Positions 30,956 through 42,128 of a stretch of DNA of 64,000 nucleotides are shown one piece after another. The translations under genes and the position numbers were made by a program. The stretch is taken from the NCBI GenBank assembly GCA_048013815.1, contig CM106586.1, forward strand, positions 7,874,001 to 7,938,000, in the 5' to 3' direction. Below the pieces are notes generated by a model, which saw only the letters and a list, made by a program, of their open reading frames with translations, was not told the origin of the DNA and did no database searches. Source of the stretch: Setoptus koraiensis (lineage: Eukaryota > Arthropoda). Position 1 is the first letter of the stretch. Every line of letters starts with the position of its first letter.

Positions 30956-33900
30956 AGTAGTTGCTATTCGCTAATGATGACTGCCTGAAAGTAAAATCGT
31001 CAATTTATTAAGATTTGAAAAACAATACGACAACAGCTTTGTTTAGATTGGCATCTATCGGTGGTGCTGCTGTTTGTTGTTGTTGTCCCGCCAAATAGCT
31101 ATACTTTTCAAGTGGCTACGAGAATTGATTAATAACTGATTTGATCTCATCAGATCATGAGAGAGAGAGAGAGAGATTATTGTTGATGATCCAATTGTAA
31201 TTGTTGTCTTCAATCGATCACACTGAATACGCACTGAATGAACTGCAATACGGTCAAGTAGAGATGAGCACGTTGAATGGAGAGGTTGCGTAGTGGGGGG
31301 AGATCACTTAATTGGCTGATCAACAATAGATTAGCAGATGAGTATCAACAGTGATAGTCTGGCAATGAGTGTTGCTGTTGTTTTCTGGCTCACAATTAAT
31401 GGTTTAATGGCTTTGTTTTTTATTTTGATCGGGGATTTAAAATTCAATTCGTTTGTTTAATTGTTTAAAATCTTGTCTTATCGGCTGCTGTTTAATCGGC
31501 GATATTATATATATATTATTAACCCACGGTGATTATTAACACAGGTGATTGAATTCAAAAGGTGATGTGATATCGATGTCGGTGTGGCAGTGTCTGTATC
31601 CGCGTTGGACATGCAATAAGTGATGCTGCAACAATAATAACAAGTGCATGCGACCGCAGTTTTTAAACACTCACTCACCAACTAACGGAATTTGCCCCGG
31701 CTCTCTGCTGTGGACAGTCAATTTGGGCATATTATATTTCTACTGATTCTCTTGCCTTTACAAGCAAGGTATTTCTCGAATTTACCAGCAAGGTATTTCT
31801 CGATGGCATTCGACGACGGCCAACCACCGGCGTCGACGCACAACATTGGCCCGCTATTTTGGGCAAAGCAGATTTGGATTGCAATGAGATCTCATTATGC
31901 AATAGCAACCACTACAGCTACCACGGTGTACGGTATTTTGTATGGTTACTCATCTGTTGTGAGGTGAGTGTTTACGTCATCTAACTCCAGTGGTTGTTTG
32001 TTGTTATCAACAAACAACACAAAGAATACAACTCGCCATTCGCTAGTGCGCCAGTGCACTAGTAAACTTGTTTACTTTGTTCACCATGTTAGCAGTGCAA
32101 CTTCTTTTCTCCTATCAAGAAGCTTCTTTCGGGGTCGAAACAATAAGAAAGCTCCCTGTCAGTGGCGCCACAAACGCCCCCGCTCAACCGAATATTGATT
32201 GTATGTGAAGCTGGTTGGGGGCCGTGGCTATTATTTACCGCTAGTATCGCATTAATGCATCGTAAGCACAATGGGTGGGATACATCGTAAGGACAATGGG
32301 TGGGGGCCATGAATTGTTTTTATTTATCATCTCGTGTGCCGTCGTCATAGCATTTTATGTAACAGTGAGATAAAAATAGTAAGATCGTGCGTTGCATAAT
32401 GATCTCAATTGAAGCGTGTGAGCTCATTAATATGATCAAATAAAACACACATATGATAGCCAATACAATGTAATTGCAATTGTAATGTACGAGCAAAAAT
32501 CGTCACAATAACGAATGACGTCGCATTTGTTAGTAACAAATCTGGTCGTTATGCCATTTATCAAGAGTCTAGTCAAGTCGATTTTTTAGAAACGCCGATA
32601 CTATTAAAAGGCAAGCTAACTGCTTGTTTGACTACGTAGAGCTCACTCACAATTTCACTATGTCGTACAGTTTGTAGTCATGGTGGTTTGTCGATAAACA
32701 TTAATATTGAGCCCACAAGACGGTCTTGTCAATGTAGATACAAACAATTGCCCCCCTCCCTGGCATGGAAACCCCTGTAAACCTATGCGGTACAACCGTG
32801 TAGACCCGGCAGACGATGAAAAGTAGCGATATGAACTAAATCACTGTATAAATACATAGAGTGGAATTATCTGCTATCGCTGTCTATCTTGATTATTCAT
32901 TAGCGACAAGACGAATGAGTCTATTGTTGGCAGACTAACATAATTGAAACATATTATTATTAGCGTCGTAGGGAGTCGTATTCGTTCTCCTTGCTAAAGT
33001 TGAGCTGGGTATTTTTCCTCCCATCGTCGAGAAACATCGGTACAAAGTCAAAAAATTTCTCTATCGCATTGGTGAGATCAGTTGGTGCGCTGAGCTATGG
33101 GTCTGTTGTTTCTTTAGAAAGCTACATACAATGTAATTAATGTTTTCGCTCGGACCATTGGAAAGACAGACATCCCACCTACAGATTGAGAGATTCAAGT
33201 CGAAGATTTTGTAGGAAATCTTATCAGAATATTTTAATTTTATTTTGAATCAATTGATCAATCAATTATATTTATGCCATTGATCTATCCATCAATAGAC
33301 CAAACTTTTCATCAACCACTCGTCGCTCATGCTAAAAAAAGTTCAAAGCTTTATAGGGTCACCATGTTCAAGACAATCAGCGGATGTTCAATGAATAAAT
33401 TCATTTTGTGAGGATGTTTTAGGTGCGATAGAGCAAGATTTTGTTTGTTGTTGCCGTGTTCATTACTGCATATCTCTGATTACCACTACGAGACTTATCT
33501 CTATCTTAATGGCGACTAATAATGAAATGAAAGAAGCTGGTAGAAAGAGTCTGTAAATTACACTGTGTATTGCTACTGGGGGAATCTGAGTGAGCGAGTC
33601 GATTTAGCTGACGCAATTTGGGTTAATTTCAATTGCACACCAATTAGATAATTAGACACCCTTCCCTAAATACACCTGTCAGATGATTTGCATGCTAGTG
33701 ATGATAGTTGTTGCATTGGTGTAATTGTATTTGGCTTAGAATGGTTGTTACATGTTGAATAGGAAATTGCTGTTGCTTATTAAACAAACAACAACTAATG
33801 GCATTATGTCAGATGGTGTTTGATGCTCTTGTTGCGTAACGCATTTGATGGTTGACCAATTGACTAGCTTGCCCACTGACTAACCGCCATCGACATGCTG

Positions 33901-35094
33901 GCTGGATACAGGCAAATACACACAGGTAATCTAAAGAAAAAACGTTTCAATTGACATCTAAACAATACATTCAATCGATGGCTTTCAGGTTGCCTCTCTA
34001 CTGTGCTGTCTGTGAACAAGAAAAACTTGTTCTCTTTGATTGCAATAAATCAATTAGTTGTTGCACTAATTAATTTTAGCACAAGGTGAGACAAAATTGT
34101 AGAGAGAGAGCGAGTTGCGTCCAGCGAATGCGGCATCTGTCAGTCGTTAATTGGATGATCACTGGTCCGTTGTAATCAAAAGCTGCCAATAATTATTCGT
34201 TTGTTTGTGTGTATCTATCCATATGCCATCCCAATCCTATATCCCTTTATCAATCCCTTCCTTCATGTTATGAGCACATAATATGTGACTGACACCCATT
34301 TATGCAAATGTGACAGTCGTTACAATGTGTGCCAACATAAATTGACTTGTATTTAGATCGAGGACGTGTATGACGGAACAATTTGTTTTCTATTACATAA
34401 GCCCAAACACACACACACACGCACACACCTACATCACATACATTTATGGTGCAAAGTATGATGCAATAATAGCAACAACGTCAATTATGATGGTAATTGA
34501 TTAATTAATAACGGTATATGGTAATAATCAAAAATTAATAACAGCGGCATTAATGTGATAAAAAGAATCGGCTTAAGGTTAATGTGTGTGTTTCCGATAT
34601 TATATTGCTGTTGTAAAGCTGTTGGTTGCTCAATTGCTGATGACGATCTTGTTGAAGAAAGAGACAGAGAGAATGAGAGAGAAACATTGTTTTTGTTGTT
34701 GCTCTATTTGTTGAAAAATTTCATCTGAATAAACGATAATCTTTTTCCAATGGTGGTGCTCTTGTTGTTTTTGGTTTCTACTTCCTGTTGTCTTTTGTTG
34801 TCTTTTTGTTTGTTTTTGTGTGTGCCTACCAAACGAGTGCCCAACAAACGAGACTCGTTATCTATCCGTTTCGTCCCATTTGTTGGTCTGTCTCTATTGT
34901 TGTGTTATCTTGTTCATATTGATTTCATTTCAAATTCAATTCAGATTCATGGTTTCATTGTTGTTGTCTGGTATGGTCTATAATCTACGGTACGCTGCCA
35001 ACCAAGTGTGTGTACTAAGATAGTTGTTGTTAGCTATAGGTAGTTATTATTATTGATATTTTGTTTTAGTTGGATTGATTGGAATTAGAGTCAA
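30956..35094. other. 4.1-kb gene-free stretch
   Basis: Lies between the PEPCK start and the last exon of the Gasp-like gene. No exon, RNA gene or transposon was recognised. It holds simple repeats (GA run 31159-31175, CA-rich run 34408-34428), many TTGTTG/CAACAA runs, a 24-base direct repeat (31763-31803) and a two-unit repeat around CATCGTAAGNACAATGGGTGGG (about 32260-32305). It probably contains the PEPCK promoter and any leader exons. A CRE-like TGACGTC sits at 32516. Confidence 0.5.
31763..31803. repeat. short direct repeat, 24-base period
   Basis: AGCAAGGTATTTCTCGA occurs at 31763-31779 and again at 31787-31803. Two units only. Confidence 0.75.
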
Positions 35095-36742
35095 TCAACC
35101 AACCACTCGTCCGTTTCCTTGTTGAGGTGGTCGAAATGAGTTTGGAAATGCTTGAGATGATCTCAATTGTGAGCCTTGCGCTTGTCCGCCCTGCTGATTG
35201 GCACCGTTTTGATTTCCGTCTCCTTGTGAGTTGCCTTGCTGATTAGAATTATTGTTGCCATTGGCGCCCCCCTCTGAGGTTTCCTCTTCGGCCGGAGTTG
35301 TGGTAGGTGGTGGCTCACTGATTGATGTGAATGATGGCGTTTGCATTTGGACCGAATTAGGAAGGAATTGTAAGACGAATGAGATGTCAAATGTTGAGAT
35401 AAAGGAACGATAACAATCACAAGATGAGCTATGGGTATTTGTACTCACCAGCCTGGAACTGTTGAGGCCAGTTCACATTTCAGTGTGGTTGGGTTCACTG
35501 CGAGACCGGCAGCGCAACGTTGCAATCTTGGATAACCGCCCACGCAGAGCCAGTATCTTACGCAAGACTTCTCTATGAACACCAGTCCGTTAGGAGTGTC
35601 TTTACAGATTGCTGTTTTGTTTAAATTTCGTGTGTAATTGTGGTTGACAATTTTGTTTGTTTGTTTGCGCCAGTTGGAAATAAGAAACAGTTGAGATTCG
35701 ATAAGAGTTTGGCCCAATTAATGAGCAATCTATGAGGTAAAATCAGGTTGGTTTGTTGGTTTTGTTTGTGCCAAACGTTTTCTGTTGGCCAACTTACGAT
35801 GCTTTTGACAATCGGGAACGTTATCCGGCCAATCGCATGAGTGTATGGCATCATTGTATAGTAGTGAGAATGGACATTGTTGAATGGTGGCCGTTCCATT
35901 CCAACAATGCCAATATCTGGTACATGAGGTGGCGTGAGGGAATACTCCGTATTGCCATTGGCAATTCTCAGAGGTGATGGCTTGCTCTGTGAATGGGACG
36001 ACGATTGTTGCGAGCAAATGTTGCTTGTTATTAGTTGTTGTTTGTATTTTGTTTTGTATAGAAATGCCCAAAAATGTAAATGTATGTGAGGGGCAGCAAT
36101 TATTGATTAAAGTTAACAAATTAACTTTGAGCGGCCGGCTCCCATTTGGGCGCTACTTACGTCCGATCACTCTGGTTCCGTCGGGACAAGACACGCGGTG
36201 CGGGTAGTCGCAATTGCTGGCCAATCCGCGACCCTTTCCGGCGAACGCCAAACCGTTGGGGCAAGCCTGTAAGACGGGTTCGTCTGTTGCCTGATCACAT
36301 TCGTAATAGTAATCACAATATTCTTCATGTGCAAACACGGCCCCACTTTTGCCCTTGTTGGCGCGACAAAAGTTTTGTGCGGCCTGTGACGCGGCGCGTT
36401 GCGCCGATACTGTTATGATTGACAAATGATGGACAGATTGTAATTAGTCAAGTCATTAGTTGATGCGTTCGTTGGTCAGTTGTGTCAGACTTGTGATAAA
36501 TTGTGCGACGATCATTGTGGTCAGTCATCGTAATGACGAAATCTTCACAATGACGCAATCATCAAGAAGGCGCATCGTGCCACCTTCGAGGGCACATTTG
36601 AACATTTGAACATTTGAACATTTGAGCGGAAGGGGAACGATTGCGCGACGGCGAGCGTCGCAACGTGCAATCGCGTCGGATAATTACCTAGACAAATGGT
36701 TATTTGTAGACATGCCAAAGCTAATAGAATATACCGACTCAT
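35095..36742 (-). CDS. obstructor/Gasp-type chitin-binding cuticle protein, five exons
   Basis: Secreted protein with three peritrophin-A (CBM14) domains, the obstructor/Gasp layout; family members bind chitin in cuticle and tracheal lining. Exons: 36742-36688, 36409-36161, 35986-35798, 35611-35449, 35317-35095. All introns are GT-AG and the joins keep frame, giving 292 residues. The signal peptide is MSRYILLALACLQITICL. Each domain has six cysteines only when spliced this way; the sixth of domain 3 is formed across the last junction (VPG-C-EPPP). Domain 2 resembles Gasp (YGVFPHATSCTRYWHCWNG, CDWPDNVPDC). After domain 3 comes a Thr/Pro then Asn/Gln/Gly-rich tail of about 70 residues, unlike the short acidic tail of Drosophila Gasp. 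An in-frame Met eight codons upstream is less likely as the start. Confidence 0.9.
36594..36624. repeat. ACATTTGA tandem repeat
   Basis: Four units of the octamer ACATTTGA in a row inside intron 1 of the Gasp-like gene. Confidence 0.8.
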
Positions 36743-37063
36743 GTTGGTATATTTGCTGTTGAACACACAATTGCTGCTGTTATTGTTATGCGCTGGCCAG
36801 TTGGTCGTGTTGCCAATGATGTCACTTGTTGCTGTTTGGTCACTTGTTGCTCACTGACTTGGTTGCTGTTGTTGGTTGGTTGGTGTTTCTTCTTCTATTG
36901 TTGTCTCGTTGATGGACAAACTCCGAATGAATGTGTCGGCCATTTATTGGCACCTTTTCTACGCTATGCGAGTGTCGCGATTTGGGCTCTCAACTTGGGG
37001 CAACCCCGACCAACTGTGGCAATTCTCACGCCGGCGCCACTGTCGCTGCGAGCCCGACACAGC

Positions 37064-37085
37064 AAGAGAGAGAGAGAGAGAGAGT
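37064..37085. repeat. GA-rich tract
   Basis: AGAGAG run of about 20 bases. Similar GAGCGAG tracts lie at 37387-37420 and 37497-37525. Such runs are possible GAGA-factor sites but may simply be microsatellites. Confidence 0.7.
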
Positions 37086-38355
37086 TCGCAACGGAACAAG
37101 CCCGGCTCGTCATTAGGGGGCGACGTTGTCGAGCGGCCCAGTTGACCATTGCTCAGACATTTACACCGACACACACTTGTTTTAGGCGAGGCGGAGCCAC
37201 TCGAACGGCGTGCGTTTACGATCTCGATAAAATCCGCTCGCAACTTTGTCGGTGGTCACTCCCATCGATGGCTCGGTCAATGCAGCGGGAGCTTACGCTG
37301 GCCATAACAGGTGAGTTGGCGGACTGAATGGGAAAAGACATAAATGTGCATTGTGTTTGGCAAACAATAGTCAAGTATTGACAGAGTGAGAGAGAGCGAG
37401 CGAGAGCGAGAGAGGATATCATCAATTACCTGTTGCTGCTCGCTCATCACCGTTGTTCGCCATTCTTTTTCACATTTCACCTGGTGAAACTGACATAGAG
37501 CGAGCGAGCGAGCGAGGGAGAGAGATTCACCGACAACCGCAACAACTGGCTTGCATGCTTGTTTCAATGGTTGTCATGCCAACCCAGCACCATTAATACT
37601 GGCACTACAGCGCTATAACAACTGGCGCTAATTGAGCAGCGGCGCTACAGCTACAACAAGCAGCTACAGCACAACAGCCTGATGATAAATTGGAATTGTT
37701 ACGCAACAAATAAAACAACAACTGGCAAGAGGAGCGCGCAACTTTGCAGCGCCGGGCCGGCCAATTGCGTGAAGGAAGAGAAGGAAAGAACGAGCGAGCT
37801 TGCGAGAGAAAAAAGTCACCATTGGCGCTACGTCAATCTAACAATAGAAGCGATTACGATCAACTTTCCCTCTCGCCAGTTCGCAGCAGCTAACGGTATT
37901 TCTCGGCGGTTCTCTCGTTTCTTTTCACACACACAACAATCACGGAGATAACAACGGCAAGTGGCGCTGTTGAGCGAGAGTTGATAAGATTTTCTAGTTG
38001 CCACTAGCATCGTAAAGTGGTCAATCAAGATAAGACAGACGACACATAGACACTTATTGCTCGGCGTCATAATAGCACTACAGCGACGTTGCCAGCGACA
38101 GCAACGAGCCCGCCAACGGCAGCCCGAACGGAGACGCAGAAACACTTTTCAGGAGGAAGGGATTTATGGTAATGGCAATAATAATTTATGATATGTATTC
38201 CTACACACACACACACTTACACATTTGCAGCCAGCATCAGCGCCACATAAGCGGCCAAACAACAATTGATAATATTCAAATCCACTTGTTCTAACGCCAC
38301 TCGGTGTGCGTGTGCGTCGCCAAGACTCTGAACCGTTGGCCCAAACCGTTGGCCC

Positions 38356-38403
38356 GAACCGTTGGCGAGCTGGCCGGCCGGCCGGCCAGCTCGCCAACGG
38401 TTC
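38356..38403. repeat. 48-bp perfect palindrome
   Basis: GAACCGTTGGCGAGCTGGCC with GGCC (38356-38379) is followed without spacer by its exact reverse complement (38380-38403), centred on a GGCCGGCCGGCC core. Outside a 4-base offset the flanks GCCCG and CGGGC can pair too. The left flank also carries extra copies of the AACCGTTGGC unit (38331-38354). The sequence would fold into a very stable cruciform or hairpin. Confidence 0.95.
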
Positions 38404-38637
38404 TAGTCGGGCGAAAGCGAATCGGGCAAACTGGACACTTGTCGTTGCGCGCCGGCTTAAGCTGGTTGGCAGCGCTTTGTTGTTGGTTGTCGTCGTTACA
38501 TAACAGTGTAACTTGATTAAACCAAAGATCAGCGCACTCGGCTGCGTGAACGTCAAGCGTGCCGCTGTAATTATATTGAGTTTCCGTTGTTGACCACATT
38601 GTGTAGGAGCGCTTTCGCTGTACGCCTGTTCGCCTGT

Positions 38638-38672
38638 TCACTTGTCCACTTGTCCACTTGTCCACTTGTTCG
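38638..38672. repeat. CACTTGTC tandem repeat
   Basis: About four units of CACTTGTC(CA), followed by decayed copies up to about 38710 (TTCACCGG, TTCACCTGTC). Confidence 0.75.
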
Positions 38673-39621
38673 CCAGTTCACCGGTTCACCTGTCCGCTCG
38701 TTCACCTGTCTTGTGTTGGGCCAACGCAAAGTTGCAACAACGGCAACGGCAACAGCGACAGCAACAACAGCGACGCCAACAACAGCAACAATTTATTTAT
38801 TGTTGGCCACTCGCAGGCTCGTTGATGGCGATGATGATGGCCCGCTGCAACATTTTGTCATAACTGGCAACAACATCAACTCTTCATCATTGCGTTCACC
38901 TGCCGCCGCCGCCGCCGTCGCTCTAACCGGGCTCGCCAACAGCATGTTGCAATTGAAACTTTCGTGATCCACGCCGAATCGCACAAATTGATTCTTTTTG
39001 CTTTCACACTACAAATCGTCGTCGCCATTACGTAACTGCATCTGTCGCTCGTTGCATTGTTTGCAGCGTCACGTCCGTGTCACGTAGCAGCGCCGTCACA
39101 AACAACAGGCTCACGATAATATCAATTGTGGGCCTAATTCACTTAGTCGTGCTCAGGCCGGCGCCGTTGCAGCTCGACAACCAAACCGACAACCAAACCG
39201 ACAACCGGCACAATCGGCGGGCCGGCCGGCCTATCGCAGCAGGGCCAACCTTTCGCGCAACGGCTAAATCAAAGGCATTATCTGGTCACGACACAATCAA
39301 CTCATTGGCCGATTGTCGTGCTGGATACCACTAATGCTGCCGTTGTGGATGCTAGATGCCGGACACCACAGGTTGTTGTTTCGGGCCAACTTTAGCCTGC
39401 ACCAGCTCGGGCGTGTGTTTATATCATTGCGTCACATCAGTAGAGACGATTGTGTTGCTGCTGCCGCTGGACACAGAGGAGGAAAAAACGACACTGACCA
39501 GTGTCTAAAAATGGACTCCTTTTCCACTCAAACGCTTTCTTTGTGTTGGCTCGCTCGCTATCGCTGGCCGCTCGCTTAAACATTGTAAAATGTGTCTGAA
39601 ATTAATTGGGTGATATCTCAC

Positions 39622-39665
39622 TCGGCTTGGCTTGGCTTGGCTTGGCTCGCCTCGCCTCGCCTCAC
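39622..39665. repeat. pentanucleotide tandem array
   Basis: GGCTT repeated about four times passing directly into CGCCT repeated about three times. The two units differ by two transitions, which suggests one array diverging internally. Confidence 0.8.
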
Positions 39666-40627
39666 CTTTTTCAATCACCCTGCCACAATGGCCAGATGGA
39701 TGGCATATTAGCTGGCTTGGGAATTCGCAGGCGAGAGTTCAATTGTGTGACGGTGCGAAGAAGCGGTTCACTTCATTACTTTTTGCACACAGCTACAACC
39801 AGCTCAGATTGTATCTTTCTCTCTCTCTCTCACTCTCTCAACTCTTCAATCAGTGTATCTCTGCTTTCTCTATATCCCTCTTCTCACACAATTATAAAGG
39901 AGAAGAGATCCCCCTTTCTTTGCGACTAGCCTCGTTAAAAGTATTACCCACACACACGACTGGCTGCAAAAACGGCGACGTAACAACGGTTTATAGTTAT
40001 TATTAACGGCTCAATTTGAAGCAAACTTTGTTTCAATTCTCATGTAATAAAATTAAGGTGCACTCTTTGGTCTCTTTCCTTGATCTGAGCACCGCTCTCT
40101 CTCTCTCTCTCTCTCTCTAATAGTGATTGCGGTTCGTGTATGGCGGTGGCGGTGGTTGTTGTGGCGACGCCGAGGTGATCCCAATTTGAACTGGCACATC
40201 ATTTGTTGCTTCATGTATATATATCAAGCACGAATTGAAAACAACGACGATAAGATCAACTTTTGTATCAACTCTTAAATCATGAAGCCGCCATCCTACT
40301 TGCTCACTCATCATCAAATGATTTATTATGAGCTCATGTGAAACAGGTAATAGCTGTTGTTGTCGTTGTAGTAAAATGATGATTTATGTGACTAGCTTAA
40401 TAACAGTCTAAGGAAGCCAGCATGATGTGATAAGATGCAAATATCTTCCTACGCCACACTCTGTCTATCTGTATCACCAATATATACAGTATCGATAAAA
40501 GGTATCGCTCAATCCACTTACGTTTATGTTCTTTTTGTTTTCATTCATATAAGCTGTGAGTAGTTGAATGAAGTAGTTTTGAACAATGAAGGGTAGTGTT
40601 AATTACGAATTTGTGCCAGCAAAAAGT

Positions 40628-40630
<3 letters not shown>

Positions 40631-40659
<29 letters not shown>
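40631..40659. repeat. GA microsatellite
   Basis: Pure GA run of about 29 bases, roughly 300 bases past the MAD2 stop codon. Confidence 0.9.
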
Positions 40660-40662
<3 letters not shown>

Positions 40663-40963
40663 TGCTTTGCCGCGAATGAGTGCAAACTTTTTTGTTTGCG
40701 AAATTGCGCGGTTTGCCAACCTGCCCGCAAAACAGTTTTCCTCACTTACTCTTCGCTGGTCCAAATGAAAAAAATTTGCACCAACATTCATGATTGGCAT
40801 GCAAATGATCTTTAAATAATGACAACGTTAGGTACCATGGGCCACGTGGACAATGGCAACAACAATGAAGTCTACAACAAACAACAAAGTGAACAGTAAT
40901 ATGAGAAACGATGAGTTTTATTTTTCTATAGATATTATATCAGCCGATCGATTAAACCTTGAA

Positions 40964-41584
40964 TCAATTAGGCCTATAACTAACAAATGGGGCTACACGG
41001 TGCACGTGGGTGGTGAATCCTCTGAGTTGGACATGTTCTCCGTCATTTATCAAGCGGGCATTTGTATCACTCCATTCACTATTTGGCAATTCTACATCTT
41101 TATCAGTATAAAGTAATATATCAAATGAGTGAGATCCCTCTAAGTTTGGCAAAAATGTCACGCTGGCTGTGATCTGGCGTACAACACCTCTGATACTGTC
41201 TTGAATCTCTTGTAGTTGCTCATGTTGATTATGTTGCTGCTGATATGTATTATAATAGGCATTTGGCCTCTCTAAATCAACATCAAACTGCCAACGTTCA
41301 ACAGTTTCCAAGGAATCAAGCTTGATTATAACCACGACTATTTTGTGTACGTTCTTATTGTGGAGGAAAACTCTCAGTTGGTTTAGGATAACATCAATAT
41401 AACGCTTTAATTCAGCATTGCTTGTCATCAGCAATGGTAAACCGTATTTCTCTTGTTGTATAAACGAATCAGCTGGGTATAGTCCGCGCTGGTACAAGAT
41501 GCTATTGATTCCATACTCGAAAAATTCACAGACTATGTCGATGCTGCCCTTGAGGCAAATGGCTCCGGATCCCTTTGAATTCAT
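40964..41584 (-). CDS. MAD2: spindle assembly checkpoint protein MAD2
   Basis: HORMA-domain protein that binds CDC20 and MAD1 at unattached kinetochores and delays anaphase. The 206 residues span the same length as human MAD2L1: LKGSIDIVCEFFEYGINSIL, YQRGLYPADSF, ERWQFDVD, IRGVVRQITASVTFLP, FDILLYTDKD and the C-terminal safety-belt strand LRGFTTHVHRVAPFVSYRPN. A Gln/His/Asn-rich insert (YQQQHNQHEQLQ) lies in the loop near residue 120. Single exon. It is head-to-head with the URB1-like gene. Confidence 0.96.
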   Translation of the reverse strand: MNSKGSGAICLKGSIDIVCEFFEYGINSILYQRGLYPADSFIQQEKYGLPLLMTSNAELKRYIDVILNQLRVFLHNKNVHKIVVVIIKLDSLETVERWQFDVDLERPNAYYNTYQQQHNQHEQLQEIQDSIRGVVRQITASVTFLPNLEGSHSFDILLYTDKDVELPNSEWSDTNARLINDGEHVQLRGFTTHVHRVAPFVSYRPN

Positions 41585-42128
41585 TTTATGGCAGGAATGT
41601 TTATTTATTTTTTATTTATTTGATAATATTTTTTGTTCTCATAAGGGTTTGTTGCTGTAATTACGTAAACGGTCACGTATTTATCGGGTCTGACTTACTG
41701 TGCATCGTTATTGTTGCCATCTGGCACAGATTTACAGTGTGTCACAACACTTCCTTGAAACACGTTGTCGGATTGGCCTGGTACTGGGTGTAATTTCATG
41801 AACTTTTGTACGCGAATAGCTTGTGCGTATTTCGGCCAGTTTTGTGCAGTCCATCTGATTGTTGCGCGAAAAGCGCCATCAAATACACAGGCACAAAATA
41901 ACGAAAGAGTGTTCTGTGCTAACGATCGATAAAAAGAAAGCACAAATAGGTATTTGAGCGTGAGCACAGAACATTTGTCACAAGACCGATTACAACCAGT
42001 CGCGTGTAACCCCGGCAATGTTTTCAATTGATTGGCTTGTTATAAACAATATTACAATAGCAGGATAGTAGCCCATCTATAACCCAAATCTACAATAGAA
42101 GGAAGTAGGCAAACAGTAAAACAAAACT
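41585..42128. promoter_or_regulatory. divergent promoter region MAD2 / URB1-like
   Basis: 544 bases between two head-to-head genes. No TATA box with a well-placed initiator was found and no other gene is seen. Confidence 0.45.

Larger units (their letters stand above)
36743..40963. other. 4.2-kb GC-rich, repeat-rich stretch without a supported gene
   Basis: From the start of the Gasp-like gene to the stop of MAD2. From about 36.9 to 39.7 kb the base composition is clearly richer in G+C and CpG than the flanks, so many long open frames appear on both strands by chance; none shows a family motif. It holds GA/GAGC runs (37064-37085, 37387-37420, 37497-37525), CT runs (39822-39840, 40096-40118), a GA run (40631-40659), CACTTGTC and GGCTT tandems and the 48-bp palindrome at 38356. 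It could be a large regulatory region or a non-coding transcript. Confidence 0.5.

Noticed and set aside
31692-31967. 91-residue open frame upstream of PEPCK
   Set aside because: It contains a duplicated 24-base unit and no recognisable domain; a chance frame is more likely.
36788-37327. 179-residue open frame, and several others on both strands between 36.8 and 39.7 kb
   Set aside because: They lie in GC-rich repeats, overlap each other on both strands, have Arg/Ser-rich or repeat-derived composition and no family motif.
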